From: Apodemus sylvaticus
Lineage: Eukaryota > Chordata > Mammalia > Rodentia > Muridae
Length of the DNA: 64,000 nt
Assembly (NCBI RefSeq): GCF_947179515.1
Contig: NC_067481.1
Coordinates: 87,979,547 to 88,043,546, forward strand
Reading direction: 5' to 3'
This document shows positions 11,227-23,034 of the stretch, piece by piece (position 1 is the first letter of the stretch; every line of letters begins with the position of its first letter). The notes beneath the pieces were generated by a model. That model ran no database searches and had not been told where the DNA came from. It saw only the letters and a program-made list of their open reading frames with translations. The position numbers and the translations under genes are program-made.

Positions 11227-11242
11227 AAAAAGGCAGCAACAG
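11227..11242. repeat. Target-site duplication of micro-L1, right copy
   Basis: Exact 16-bp match to 11179-11194. Its leading A's are shared with the element's tail, so the boundary may shift by a few bases. Confidence 0.85.
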
Positions 11243-11257
11243 AAGCATGAGTACAGG

Positions 11258-11279
11258 AATCCTAGTTTAAACTAGGATT
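11258..11279. repeat. 22-bp perfect palindrome
   Basis: AATCCTAGTTTAAACTAGGATT is its own reverse complement. It lies 16 bp beyond the micro-L1 duplication. No known element end is recognised. Confidence 0.9.
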
Positions 11280-11819
11280 TTAATGAGATAAATGTCAAGA
11301 GGGTCTCTTCTCCTCCAAAGTAGGAGAATGTTTTCAAAATTTAAGTCAAACTTTGTTGTTCCTCGAACTACAAAAAAAAGAAAAATTATCTAGTGAGTAT
11401 TTCACTAGGAACTTAGGAGTCAAATGAAAATGTTTGCATAGGGGTACAAAGTCAAGTGGTCCCTCATTAGTCACCTCACAGCTGACTAGGAAGCCCACAT
11501 CAGCATGGGATTATTTTGTCTGGTATGAGCTGTCTGCAATTCACTCTGGCTCATGTTCCCTTAGAAAGGAAGCGGGCAGCAGTGTCTTCTCAGCTCCATG
11601 TTATTCATTTCATTTCAGGCATTCTTAAGGATAGAGGCTGGAAAGTGGAAATAGGGTTTGTGCTTAGCTTTGTTCCCACTGGGACAGTTATTCACCTCAG
11701 CAGGTGCCTGACTTCCAGGAAAATCCTTCAAAGAGCAGATTAATAACAGCAGCTTGATGCTAACTACTTCCTAGGAGCAGATACTTCATAGCAGGGACAA
11801 CAAATGAGGAACCTTTTTG
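11280..11819. other. Single-copy DNA, no feature seen
   Basis: Two overlapping short frames (64 and 75 codons, 11434-11743) show no similarity to known proteins. Confidence 0.5.
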
Positions 11820-11925
11820 AAGAGCCTAGCAATGAGGCTCAAGAAGGTAGAGGTCATGGACTCTGTGCTTGGCCCCAGACACAACGACATATAATTGGTA
11901 CTTAGTAAAAACAACTGTGTGATGA
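11820..11925 (+). mobile_element. L2/MIR-type 3' end, diverged
   Basis: 'tcatggactctgtgcttgg' and 'attggtacttagtaaa' resemble the conserved terminal part of L2/MIR3. Only the last ~100 bp are visible. Confidence 0.45.
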
Positions 11926-14900
11926 TAAGAGCACCTGTATTAGAGAGCCGGCACATTTAGAAGTTTCTTTAGCACTAAAGGCTCTCAGCATCCTCTCCCC
12001 CCTTTGCTTACCTCAGCAGTATGCAATCAGAAGATGCACTCTTGCATACATTAGACTGGAGCGGTCCTTACCTAAGTCCTTCAATGAATTATATATACAT
12101 TATATATAAGATAACATAATCATTTCTCTTAAAGATCTCATTTAGTCTTGCCTAGAAGAGTCTAGGCAACAAAACAGAAAACACCTGTGGTTTTAGTTAC
12201 ATATTCTGAGTCCAGGAGACTATAATAAAGATGAGCAGCTGGGTACCTGTTTCAGCTCCTCTTGCTTGATACTGCATCTTTATATCTGGGCTTCCCATAA
12301 TAGCCATTGATCATAGCACACCACAGCCACTTAACAAGTCTAACCTGCTCTGTGCTTCATGCTTTGCCCCTTCAATGTGTTAGTCATGCTTCTTTGAGAG
12401 AAGCATTATTCTGAAAGCCAGTTCCCCTCATGGGGCCTGGTAAGTGGTTGCCCTCCTTTGATGGCTAATTCTGATTCAAATGTTGATCCTGACAGTTCAG
12501 GTCTCAGTTTAACATGCTCCTGAGTGGTAACTGCTGGACAGAAAAAGCAATAGCTACAGCCAAACTAACTAGTTTAGAGATGCCGCAGCAGAATCGGAGA
12601 TCAAATGTTCTGACTACATTTAATCCAAACCCAATGAGATTTGGAGGGCGAAAAGGAGGATGCTTAGAAGAGAGAAAGTGAGGATGCATAATTGAAAGAA
12701 ATGGCAAACAGCTCTACATCTAAGGAAATGATTGGACTGAACATGTAATTTGTACTTTCAGAAGAAACTGGATATTGAACCTATCCATAAGCCAAACACT
12801 TAGGGGGAATATTTGATGCTGTTTTAAAATGGGAAGATTGTTAAATTGAAATGTTCAGCTAACAAGCTTAGGTTTATTTGGAATATACCAGCATGCATGC
12901 ATAAGTGATCTCAAAGATTAGAGCCCAAGTATAGTGTTCTGCTCAGAAGGATTGGTAGATGAATAGTAGAACATTTGTGCAGAAATAAAGGGAGATCTCT
13001 AGGATTGAATACAAGTTATGGCCCAGAATACTACTATTGATTCATTCTAGAATGGCAAGTCATAATTCTACCTTATTCTCCTGGTCATATGCAGGAATTA
13101 AAGAGGTAGAGCCCAAATCTCTAATTTTATCTCTTCCAAGACAACTTGATGAAACGTCATGGTTGCTTTGTCTAGAAGAATCCAAAGATCTACTAATACT
13201 AGAATAAAAAAAAATTCAGCACATCAATGGCTTGGACGAACTTGACTGTAGCAGCAAGTTTGAGACACTTAGTTGACTGAGAACTTTATACATTGGCTCT
13301 TACCAAGACTCCTTTGGTTTTAATGCAGAAACTTTTGGGCATCCTTTAGTATTTCTAGGATGTGTCAGTTGTCATGGTAGACTAAGCTTTCACACATACA
13401 TGACTGTTCTAGCTGAACAGCTTATCTTTGACACATGTAGAGAAGTTGCAGTAAAGGATACAGAATGAGCTTCAAGCTTTCATATTTGGAGGGCTTTCTA
13501 TGTTTGTTTTGTTTTTAATGTATTACCTGTGGGAAGATGTTAAATTCTCTAGCCTTAGTTTCTTTAGGAGCTGCACTAGGGAACAAAAGGGTTTCTAGAA
13601 ATCAACAAGTATTGATAATATTTGTCAATAGTGCACCCTCAGATAGTTAGGATATTTATTTTTAGCATGTTAAAGCATAGTTCCTTCTCTGTGTATTATT
13701 GTATTATAAGCTAAGCAGAATGTTAAGGATTTTGATACTGTAACCACCTTTTTCTATTTCTTGTGAAAAGTGCTATTTCCACATCTTATCATCTTCCTTT
13801 ATAAATTGGACTCTTTTTTGATATTTTTCACTGCTCAAATGCAAACCTTGAAAATTAATATGTAGCAGTAGTACTTTCACTGAAAACTTCTCTTCCCATC
13901 CCAATATCATGTGGTTACAGCTAACTGATCTGACACCGTATCTCTCTTCAATTTAGAAAGGTACCACATTTCAATAGCATCATGTCCAAAGAGCATTGTC
14001 ATTGTAACCAATAATTATACAATTTTAGGTGTCCATCTGAGTCTTTTCTTGTTCACAAATACAATATGATTTCATGCAAGACTAAACTAATGTTGACTGT
14101 AATGATTATGAAAAACATAAGAATGTCTATTCCATGGTTTAATTAACTTCCTCACAGACATATATGAGTGTTGGAAGCTTAGGGAAACATTTCTGCCTAT
14201 GGCTTGCTCCTACACAGACCATGTAGCCATTTATGGCTTCTTTTGCTATTCTCTTTAATTGATTCCTTATTCAGTGAATAGAACCAAGATACAATTAACC
14301 TTGTGAATCGTTCTTTTGGGGGGACATATTTAGATTTGATTGGGTCTCAGTTGGGTCACTCTCATTGACCTGAAGGTCAACAAAGTAGCATGCTGGCTGC
14401 TTTTGGGTAAGTAATATTGAATTAAATCTCTTCAGAGACTAGTTTAAAACCTGAGAAAGTCTTCTGGCTTAAACAGTGATAGATAATTGGAGTGTCTTGT
14501 GGTATCAAGTGTTTGAGTGCAAATTAATATTTTGGTGTGATTGCTTGCTATATGTTTTGAAAGGAGTCCCATTGAAAGTCCATTTACTTTACACACCAGC
14601 CTCCCAGTTATCTACTGAAAACAGTTGCAAGTAACAGTTACTGCACTAATTACTGGTTGGCCAGTCTTTCAGAATTTGGAAATCAGGTTATGTTCATTTG
14701 ACACTTTAAACTAGTATTACATGCATCACAGTGTACCAAAGTTAAATGCCTCTGAAGACCTATTTAATTATAACTCTACCCCAGATAATAACCATTTTCT
14801 GTTTTTTTTGGGGGGGGGCTGTAAAGATTTTCTTCCTGTGACTGAAGAATAAGTTATGAAATACAGGGTTGAAAGACTCAATAGGTAGATAACAGAAGGG

Positions 14901-15761
14901 ACACTTATGAAGTCTGGGCACTGAGATGAGTATGAAATGCCCACTAAGAGTGGCTTTTTATAAGGCTGCCGACTGTCAATTTCCCTACCTTTTTTCTCTA
15001 TGCTCTGAGTTTCCTAATTTGATTAAAGGTTTCAATTTTCTAAATGAAAGAGTTTCTCTGGTCATCCTCTTGACCCTAACATATATTTTAATTTTAACAT
15101 CATCTTTCTCAAGGTAATAGTCTAGGACAAGAAGAAACCTTTTTAAGTTCATTTATGTTCTCACATCGTGTATTAAGACCCAGAGGCTTACATTTTTTTA
15201 CATAGTTTTAGACGTGGAAATTTTTGATCCTCCATTATAGGCTTATAACCTATGGCCTTATTAAATGCCTTATAAATGCCTGAGAGATGGAAAGGTCTCA
15301 AAATAGAAGGGAAAACAAGGCTTAAATGATCATATTGGATTTAATATCTATATCTTGGCATACAGTCTCCTTTAATTACATTACATATCATCAAGATTTT
15401 CTGACATTTCAAAGTAATGTTTGATAGCCTTCTTTAATAAGAGTTTTGAGAATATTCAGTGGCAAATGAGAAGTTCCAGCCAATCACAGATTAAGTTAAA
15501 GTTAGTAATGCATATTCAGCATAAATTCAAAAGCAAAATTACATCAAATGACTCTTTGTTAGTTAATATTCTTTTCATTGTCTACCATGGGACCATGCTC
15601 CTATTTTCAATACAACAGAGACCATCTCTAAAGCAGGAATTTCTGAGCATCTTTTAGCCTGTAGGAAATCTTCCAAGTAGTCCTGTTGGTTCCTAGCAAA
15701 TAGAAACATTCTCTAATTGTTTCTCAGTATAAAGTATTTGAATTAAGGATTCAAAATGAGA
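11926..15761. other. Long single-copy stretch, no feature seen
   Basis: Nearly 4 kb without a repeat I can name. A T/G run lies at 14803-14818. No frame exceeds about 78 codons. It may hold regulatory or ancient repeat DNA that cannot be recognised by eye. Confidence 0.5.
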
Positions 15762-15903
15762 TTTTTTTTCTTAAGTAGGGTCTTATTACAGCCCAGGGTT
15801 GCCCAGAACTCATTCTGTCACCCAGGCTATCCTCAAACTTTCAGTGATCCTTATACCACAAACTCATGCATCATGATTTACATGCTAGAGGTACCATGGT
15901 TGC
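15762..15903 (-). mobile_element. B1 SINE
   Basis: T-rich tail at 15762-15769, then the reverse complement of B1: 'agggtcttattacagcc', 'cagaactcattctgtcaccc' and 'aggctatcctcaaact'. The head ends near 'gaggtaccatgg'. Divergence is high, so it is an old copy. The pol III boxes are degraded. Confidence 0.75.
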
Positions 15904-16074
15904 TTTAAAATATGATAATAAGGAGGTTTTTTCTGCACTATAACTTTCATTGGAGTTCTGTAGTCAACAATTGTATACAACTTAGATGTCAATTGAGAGA
16001 TTAGTGAATAAACAAAATCTGATATGTATTTACTTGGGGACATGGCCAGTCCTCTAGAGTATTATACATATGAT

Positions 16075-16090
16075 TATATGGATGGATCTT
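16075..16090. repeat. Target-site duplication, left copy
   Basis: TATATGGATGGATCTT, identical to 16785-16800. The empty site reads TCTT/AAGG, a good L1 endonuclease site. Confidence 0.92.
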
Positions 16091-16784
16091 TTTTTTTTAC
16101 CTTTCTTTTTTTATTAATTTTTTTATTCAATATAATTTATTTACATTTCAAATGATTTCCCCTTTTCTAGCCCCCCTACTCCCCGAAAGTCCCGTAAGCC
16201 CCCTTCTCTTCCCCTGTCCTCCCATCCACCCCTTCCCACTTCCCCATTCTGGTTTTGCTGAATACTGTTTCACTGAGTCTTTCCAGACCCAGGGGCCACT
16301 CCTCCTTTCTTCTTGTACCTCATTTGATGTGTGGATTATGTTTTGGGTATTCCAGTTTTCTAGGTTAATATCCACTTATTAGTGAGTGCATACCATGATT
16401 CACCTTTTGAGTTTGGGTTACCTCACTGAGTATGATATTCTCTAGCTCCATCCATTTGCCTAAGAATTTCATGAATTCATTGTTTCTAATGGCTGAATAG
16501 TACTCCATTGTGTAGATATACCACATTTTTTGCATCCACTCTTCTGTTGAGGGATACCTGGGTTCTTTCCAGCATCTGGCAATTATAAATAGGGCTGCTA
16601 TGAACATAGTAGAACATGTATCCTTATTACATGGTGGGGAGTCTTCTGGGTATATGCCCAGGAGTGGTATAGAAGGATCTTCTGGAAGTGAGGTGCCCAG
16701 TTTTCGGAGGAACCGCCAGACTGATTTCCAGAGTGGTTGTACCAATTTGCAACCCCACCAGCAGTGGAGGAGTGTTCCTCTTTC
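16091..16784 (-). mobile_element. Young rat-type L1, 694 bp, 5'-truncated
   Basis: Minus-strand L1: T-rich tail at 16091-16135, 3' UTR to 16364, then the last part of ORF2. Sequence is very close to the copies at 1862 and 63607. A perfect 15-16 bp TSD flanks it. It interrupts an ancient L1. Confidence 0.95.
16365..16784 (-). pseudogene. L1 ORF2 C-terminal fragment
   Basis: About 139 codons of L1 ORF2, ending at the normal stop (16365). The truncation point lies inside the cysteine-rich motif: the His and last Cys remain, the first two Cys are gone. By chance the frame stays open into the flank up to 16967, giving a 200-codon frame whose first ~60 residues are host sequence. It has no sign of being a gene. 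Confidence 0.9.
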
Positions 16785-16800
16785 TATATGGATGGATCTT
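16785..16800. repeat. Target-site duplication, right copy
   Basis: Exact match to 16075-16090. Confidence 0.92.
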
Positions 16801-17045
16801 AAGGACACTGTCAAATGAAGTAGCCAGTCAGAATGAGATAAGTGCTGAATTATGCCAGCCATACAAAAGCATACAATGGTCAATTTGTGCTGACAGAGAA
16901 TGAGGTACTGGTAGTCTGCAAAAAGGATGAGGTGTGGCGTAGCCAAGATATCAACATCCTGTAGCATAGGTGAAGAAAACTATGGAGATGTTAGGCACAA
17001 TTTGAATATATTTACTATAAATGAATTATATATTTATATGCATTA

Positions 17046-19750
17046 CATAGTTAATTCTATGTTCTTGTCAGAATTTATGGATGTTGTTGGATTGTTCTAC
17101 TGCATTCACTCTGCATTTTATTACTAGGATTGCAAAATCTCAGTGAATATACCAATAAGAAATTAAATGTCTCTACTTTGTCTTATTTTGCCCAAAACTG
17201 TGTGAAGAAAACCATCAAAAGCTTTGCCATATTGTATCTCAAGCTTTTGTATTTTCAAATCCATTTCGAAGGGAAAAATGAAGAAACATTAGAGGATTAA
17301 CATAGGTTCACCTTGCTTAATCCTGAGGAAGTGAATACAACAGCACAGCATCAGCTAGCAAGTAGCTTATGGCTAACTTATGGATAATTTAGGTTGAAAG
17401 TGAGTCTGTTCCCCTACAGTTTATACTTTCTTCACTTTTGTGAAATCTTCTTCCCATGATGCATCAGGAATGATCGAGACCTGAACTTGGGGAAAATATG
17501 TCACATGTATGTTAAATCTACCCTGTGTCCCTTTCTTGCCAACCTATAATTAAAAAATAAATGAACATGACATGCCTAACTTTATTAAAATGTAAATACA
17601 AGCTAGTATTTAATGAATGCTATACTATATAGCTATAAATACTCACCTGAAGGACTTAAAATATACCTACATTTTATTAGGATATCTTATCATTGCATCA
17701 CAGTCTTTCCCAAAGAATTCTAAGACACTCGAGAATATAGGCTTAGGACACTGAGTTGAAATACAGCATGAGGAAAGGTAGAATAAATAGCAATGTTGCG
17801 TGATATTGGAATAGAAGTTTGTCCCATACAAATAATACACTAAGGTGAATCCCAAAAAAAGACAGGGATGTTTATTGTACACTAAAAGGAATCAATACAG
17901 AATGATGGAGATGACAAGGACAATTCAAACTGGGTGTTATTAGCTAAGAATGAAATGCCAGTGAGATTCATGTGGAATGAATGTTTCTGTGTTACCTAAA
18001 CAGGAAACAGGCAGAGGGCTTTTGGAAAGAATGAGACATGAGAAAGATTATGGTACCTTAAAGCTAGTAACACACATCCTCTCTAGCAGGAACCAGAGAG
18101 GCAGAGGGGACAAATTCTGAGGGACCCTGATGCCATCTTTAAGGATTGTAAGCTCATCAGGTGATGACAACCAGCACCTGTACTTTGTCAAGGCTGAAAC
18201 TAAATGAACTTAAGGGAAAATTGTTTTGTTTAACATTGAAAAAATAATGAAAATATCTTTCTCTTGATAGAGAACTAAAATGACAAAAGAAATACATGGG
18301 CTGATGTCAGCTACTGTGTAAACTATAGCAGATCTCCCACCCAGATCTCTTTATATAGATGAACTAGAGGTTCAAACATGGAGAAGGAGAGACCTATGCT
18401 ACCCATCAATACATTTCAAGGGAAAACAGGCTACTGGAGACCAGACTTGGAAAGACTAGAAAGTTTTAAGACCCCATTGTTCGGTTTTTCCCAATGAGTA
18501 CAGCCCATACATTCATCCAATAGCTGAGGTTAGAAGATCAGAAGTAGAAAAATGTGCAGACATGGGAACTTAGGTAATGCTTATAGTAAATTGATTCTGA
18601 TTATGCCATAGATTGAAAAATCATCTAAGAAAAAAATTCTCATTCAATTTTCAGTCTAAGGATGTATCACTTAGAGGTTGGGGCCCTAATTAAAAAATCT
18701 GACATTAGTGAAACTTCATGGGTATATACATATGACATCAATCATTGACTCAAAGTCTGAAGTTGTAACTCAAAGTTGTAAGTCCTTCCTACAGAATCTC
18801 TCTCCTTTTTTCTTTCTTTCATGGATGAGTTAAGAGGTACCATATATCTCATCTCATGTTTTCATGCTCCCTGTATCTAAAACCATAAAATTCATCCTAG
18901 AAGCCATGCTATTCTGCATTTTTCTGCCTATTTTTTCTCCCTTTTGTATATTCAGAATTCTTGTATTCTAATCTAAACTCAGTGAAGTAGTCTTTTCCAT
19001 TTAAATCTTAATTGCCAATAGTCAGGGTTCATACCTATTTCATTATTTCTAATCTTGTTCACTTCTCAATTAAACTTTTGAAAATATACCCACCCAACTT
19101 GTAAAACAAGAGCACTCCTTGGCAATGTATTGGAACAATATGGTTACTGCCTCCGAAAGTCACATTAATGATTTAAATATCAAGCATACTGGTTGGATGA
19201 GGGATATGAGATAGTATTATCCATTTCCCAAGCTTCAGTTTTTCTCCTAAGAAAGTTGTGAGGTTCAGTTACCACAGTACATAGCTCATCATAAATTCTC
19301 AATAATACTGTTTTTTTTTTTTCCATTACTTTTCCTCAGGTTCCCAGATCCCCATCTTTAGAAAGCCCAGTGTCTTTCTACACTGGCTGCTGTAAACCCT
19401 TCATATCTTGTCTTTTTTCCCCATCTTGCTACAAAACCTATACTCAAAATATGCAAGGGAAATTCTGTTACCTGATATCACACATTCATTCAGTGCCACA
19501 TGGGCACCCCTGTCACCTATCACCACAGTTCTTACGTTGTTTACTTTCTCCCTCCTGTCAACCGTGATTGGTCCTTTTGGACCAGAAAGGCATCTGATTG
19601 ACTTCTATACTCTCAGAAAATAGGCCAAATAGATCAATATAACAATGATTTGGATTCAGCAAATATTCCAAAATTTGACGAGATATTCTGGAGAGAATGC
19701 AATTATTTTAGCAACAGACATCAGTTCATCTATGTCACTCAAATTCACAA
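17046..19750. other. Single-copy AT-rich DNA, no feature seen
   Basis: No repeat named with confidence. A T13 run lies near 19311-19323. Short frames only. Confidence 0.5.
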
Positions 19751-19773
19751 ATTTCATAAACATTAGCTGCTTA
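19751..19773. repeat. Distant direct repeat, left copy
   Basis: ATTTCATAAACATTAGCTG then cTTA matches 20771-20793 at 22 of 23 positions. The pair brackets about 1 kb of repeat-derived DNA. Confidence 0.7.
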
Positions 19774-19837
19774 GCATTACTCTTGCAATGCTCTCTGCCT
19801 TGTCTCTCTTTTTTATACACATATTTACTTTATTTTT

Positions 19838-20135
19838 TATTTTGTATATTCTTTATTTACATTTCAAATGATTTCCCCTTTCCTAGATATCCCATCCCCG
19901 AAAGTCCCATAAGCCCCCCTCCTTTTCCCTGTTCCCCAATCAATCCCTCCCCACTTCCCTGTCCTGGTATTCTCCTACACTGCTGCACTGAGACTTTCCA
20001 GGACCAGGGGACTCTCCTTCCTTCTTCTTAAGCATCATTTGATATGTGAATTGTTTCTTGGGTATTCTGAGCTTCTGGGCTAATATCTGCTTATCAGTGA
20101 ATGCATACCATGTGTGTTCTTTTGTGATTGGGTCA
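19838..20135 (-). mobile_element. L1 3' UTR and ORF2 end, older rat L1 subfamily
   Basis: 'tttacatttcaaatgatttc' begins the 3' UTR on the minus strand. The 'tccccgaaagtcccataag' block follows, and the ORF2 end lies near 20100. The sequence is more diverged than the young copies. The 5' end breaks off at 'gattgggt'. No immediate TSD was found. Confidence 0.88.
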
Positions 20136-20199
20136 AAAGCTCCCTGAATTATCAATAGTTAGTTAAAGTAGTTAAATGTAACAGAAAAAAGCTTTTTAC

Positions 20200-20640
20200 C
20201 CAATCTGTGTTGGGAGAAGCATCCATTTTGTGGGGTGGGCCTTAAGTCATATAGGTCATCAATTGTTTACTCCCATAGATTTATGCCATCATTGCCCTAG
20301 CATATCTTGCAGACAGGACACCATTGTAGAGCAAAGGGTTTGTGGCTTGCTTGTTATTTACATTTCTCTTTAGGTAACTCTCTGTACCAAAGACACTGAA
20401 ACACAAGGGTGAAAGTTCTATTTAAGAACCAGTTTGACATCTCCATGTTCGATGAGTTTTGTGTGTTGTGTCTTTAGCAATCACGACTTGCTATAAGTTT
20501 GTGGAGAGCAAGCTATAGACTTGGCAACAGCCTGGGTTGTTTGGAGATTCCCATAGGGACCCTTTGACTAGCAACTCAATTAGATGTAGCCTAATCCCAG
20601 TATTGAAAGCTTAGTTTGGTGACAAGAGACAGTCAGTTAA
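20200..20640. mobile_element. Rodent interspersed repeat, family not named
   Basis: This block belongs to a high-copy rodent repeat that I recognise but cannot name with confidence. Markers are 'gaagcatccattttgtgggg', 'gtgttgtgtctttagcaa' and 'gagacagtcagttaatgtta'. Its first part aligns with the end of the block at 39165-39960 in the same orientation. It directly follows a minus-strand L1 fragment. Confidence 0.5.
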
Positions 20641-20770
20641 TGTTAGAGGAGAAATTAACATAGATCCCTTTAATGACCTTCAATACCTATAAGTGCTTCT
20701 TTTACTAACTTGCTGTGCCTCTCTCAAGTTTTGCCCTGTAATTTGTATATTTGTTCATGTGTGAATATAC

Positions 20771-20793
20771 ATTTCATAAACATTAGCTGTTTA
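20771..20793. repeat. Distant direct repeat, right copy
   Basis: Second copy of the 19751-19773 repeat. Confidence 0.7.
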
Positions 20794-20836
20794 TTTTTTC
20801 CATCAACACACATTTAATTCATTTGTCATGATACCA

Positions 20837-20857
20837 GTATATATGTATGTATGTATG

Positions 20858-20896
<39 letters not shown>
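20837..20896. repeat. (ATGT)n(TA)n microsatellite
   Basis: About five ATGT units are followed by an uninterrupted TA run from about 20862 to 20896. Confidence 0.95.
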
Positions 20897-20899
<3 letters not shown>

Positions 20900-21592
20900 A
20901 AGCAGTACACACTTTGACATGGTCTTCCTATATAAGTAAATACATCTCTCAAGACAGGCTGTGTTAGATAATTTAAGATTTTTATCATGGAGTCTTTGAG
21001 ATTTTATTAGATCATTTCATTATATTTTGACCTCTGTACATAAAATAGGATTATGAATATTGTAGAACTGATATAGCTCAGGATTCCCCACAAGATAAGA
21101 GTCTGATTAAAATGGAAGCAATTGCTATAAGGGGGTTGAATCACAAGGATTCAGAAACCAGGATCTATTAAAGTTCTGTCAACACCTCAGAAGCAAGAAT
21201 CAAACTTGATGCTTCAATTGCAGGAACCAGTAGATGCCAGATATTCTGTTGCTCACAAGGGAAGGAAGGAACTCTGATGGATGGATATTAGACGCCTCAA
21301 TGAATTTCAAAGGCTTCAGACTTGTAAGAGGTTCTTAAGAATTTGTAAAATATATATATTTAGTCCTTAACTAAAGTGACTTTGGTCCACCAGGGAAAGG
21401 AGCAAGGCAATAAGTAAAACTCTTGAGAATACTTTGAAACATATCTGCAATTATTCTGTAGTGACCATTGATATATAAAATACTGGATAAAACCATGGCA
21501 ATGATGACCTATTTTCATTTTCAGAATTGACTAAAATCTCTACCAGTAATCCATTTTTAACTAATATTATAATGAAAGGAGAAATCATTCAT
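20897..21592. other. Single-copy DNA, no feature seen
   Basis: Nothing recognisable between two microsatellite blocks. Confidence 0.5.
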
Positions 21593-21868
21593 ATATAATT
21601 TTATATATGTACATAAATGATGTGTACATGAGAAATATATTTGAGTGTAAGCATATATATGTAGAGGTCAGAGCCTTGGGCAATGGCCCTTCCTTATTTT
21701 TGAGTCTGGGTCTCTTGTTGTTTGGTGTTCTGCTGAAAATTTCAGATTCAAGATTATGTATGTATGTGTATGTATATACATATATATATGCATGAATGTA
21801 TGTATGCATGTATGTATGCATCTATGTATGTTTGGATCTATGCATGCATGCATGTATGTATGTATGTA
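21593..21868. repeat. TA/ATGT-rich microsatellite cluster
   Basis: Imperfect TATA and ATGT/ATGC runs at 21593-21660 and 21755-21868 bracket about 90 bp of ordinary sequence. The overlapping Tyr/Thr/His-rich frames here are artefacts of the repeat. Confidence 0.85.
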
Positions 21869-22007
21869 TTTAGAAAGCAACTAAGCAGTTCCTTAGAATT
21901 AAAACTCTGCTTGAACTAGTATGTGTTCAACTGATTAGTGTACCATATTAAATTACCAGAGCTGCAACTGACTATTCATTCAAAGAGGAGGAACAGGAAG
22001 AGAGGAG

Positions 22008-22130
22008 TAGCTGGAGTTAGGTATAGCAAAACCTGCTATCTGGAGTCTGAGGCAGATAGACCATAAGTCTAAGAACAGCCTGGGCTACAAAGCAAGACCC
22101 TATCTAAAAATGAAAAATAATAGAAGAGGA
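22008..22130 (+). mobile_element. B1/B4-type SINE
   Basis: 'tggagtctgaggcagatag', 'aagaacagcctgggctac' and 'agcaagaccctatct' follow the B1-derived part of a SINE. An A-rich tail comes after. It is diverged and lacks a clear promoter head. Confidence 0.75.
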
Positions 22131-22971
22131 AAGAAGGGAAGAAAATGCAAGGAAATCAACCCAGAAGAAATGAATTGATAACAAAAATGGGAAGCCCCTT
22201 AATAGTATTCAGAATAATTGCTACTGAAGCTGTTGAGAGAGATACGAAAGGATTTTTGCACTAGTTCGGAGCTAGCAATTTTATTCTAATGATGTGAGCT
22301 TTCATTAATGAGTATCTTCAGTATTATCTAAGTTCAAAGAATTGAACCTGTATTACAAATATATGTATCCAAATTTGAATAGTTAATAGCCTAGAAAAAT
22401 AAGGCAAGATACATTCAATGCATACTGCATTCTTGTTCAACGTTGCTCTATGCATTTCGGGGTTATAAAATGGAACTTCATGTGTGCAGGAAAATGACCT
22501 GTGACTTTCAGAGTTTATTGCAGGCTGCCTGATGGGTATGGGCACTTTTACACTTCTGATTGAGCACTGGGTATTGTTCATGTAATCATTTCTTTTGAGT
22601 AGTTTTTTATTTTTTCTCACCATAATGAGTCTTTCTCCCTTTACCCATGGATCATTGTTCTCCAAATCCTCAAGGGGTACATGCTACAGATTTGTGGGAG
22701 TTTCCTTTATTCTCTCTGACTTCCTTAATTGCACTCATGGACTAGCAAATCTCCATAACTGAGGCATAAACTGGTCTTGGCCTGCTTACCCTACTTTAGG
22801 TTCAGCCTAGAAACTCTTAAAGAGCACTGAATACAGTTGCTTTTAAGACCCACTTTGAGAAATCAGCCCTCTGCATTTCCTCAGATTCAGTTTCTATGTC
22901 TTTCCCCCACTTCTCCATGGGAATGATAATTTTCATCTTAATCACTGCCTCTTTGCTGGAAGCAGCAGCTT
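22131..22971. other. Single-copy DNA, no feature seen
   Basis: Contains the longest open frame outside repeats, 113 codons on the minus strand (22324-22665). It has no recognisable domain and no supporting context. Confidence 0.5.
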
Positions 22972-23034
22972 CCTGAGGGAAATTTTTAAAGTTTTTTTTT
23001 TTTTTTTTTTTTTGAAAAACAAATTTTCCTCAGG
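22972..23034. repeat. Inverted repeat around a T22 tract
   Basis: Left arm CCTGAGGGAAATTTTT (22972-22987) and right arm AAATTTTCCTCAGG (23021-23034) are near-perfect inverted copies. They flank T22 at 22992-23013. Confidence 0.8.

Larger units (their letters stand above)
15950..17045 (+). mobile_element. Ancient L1 (L1M-type) 3' part, interrupted
   Basis: 'caacttagatgtcaatt', 'gaataaacaaaatctgat', 'tatatggatggatctt' and 'agccagtcagaatgagat' follow the C-terminal ORF2 region of old mammalian L1s, followed by AT-rich 3' UTR-like DNA. It carries a young L1 insertion at 16091-16784. The frame is destroyed. Family is assigned from memory; the right end is uncertain. Confidence 0.55.

Noticed and set aside
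22324..22665. 113-codon minus-strand frame
   Set aside because: No recognisable domain, no splice or promoter context, and its length is within chance for AT-rich 64 kb.
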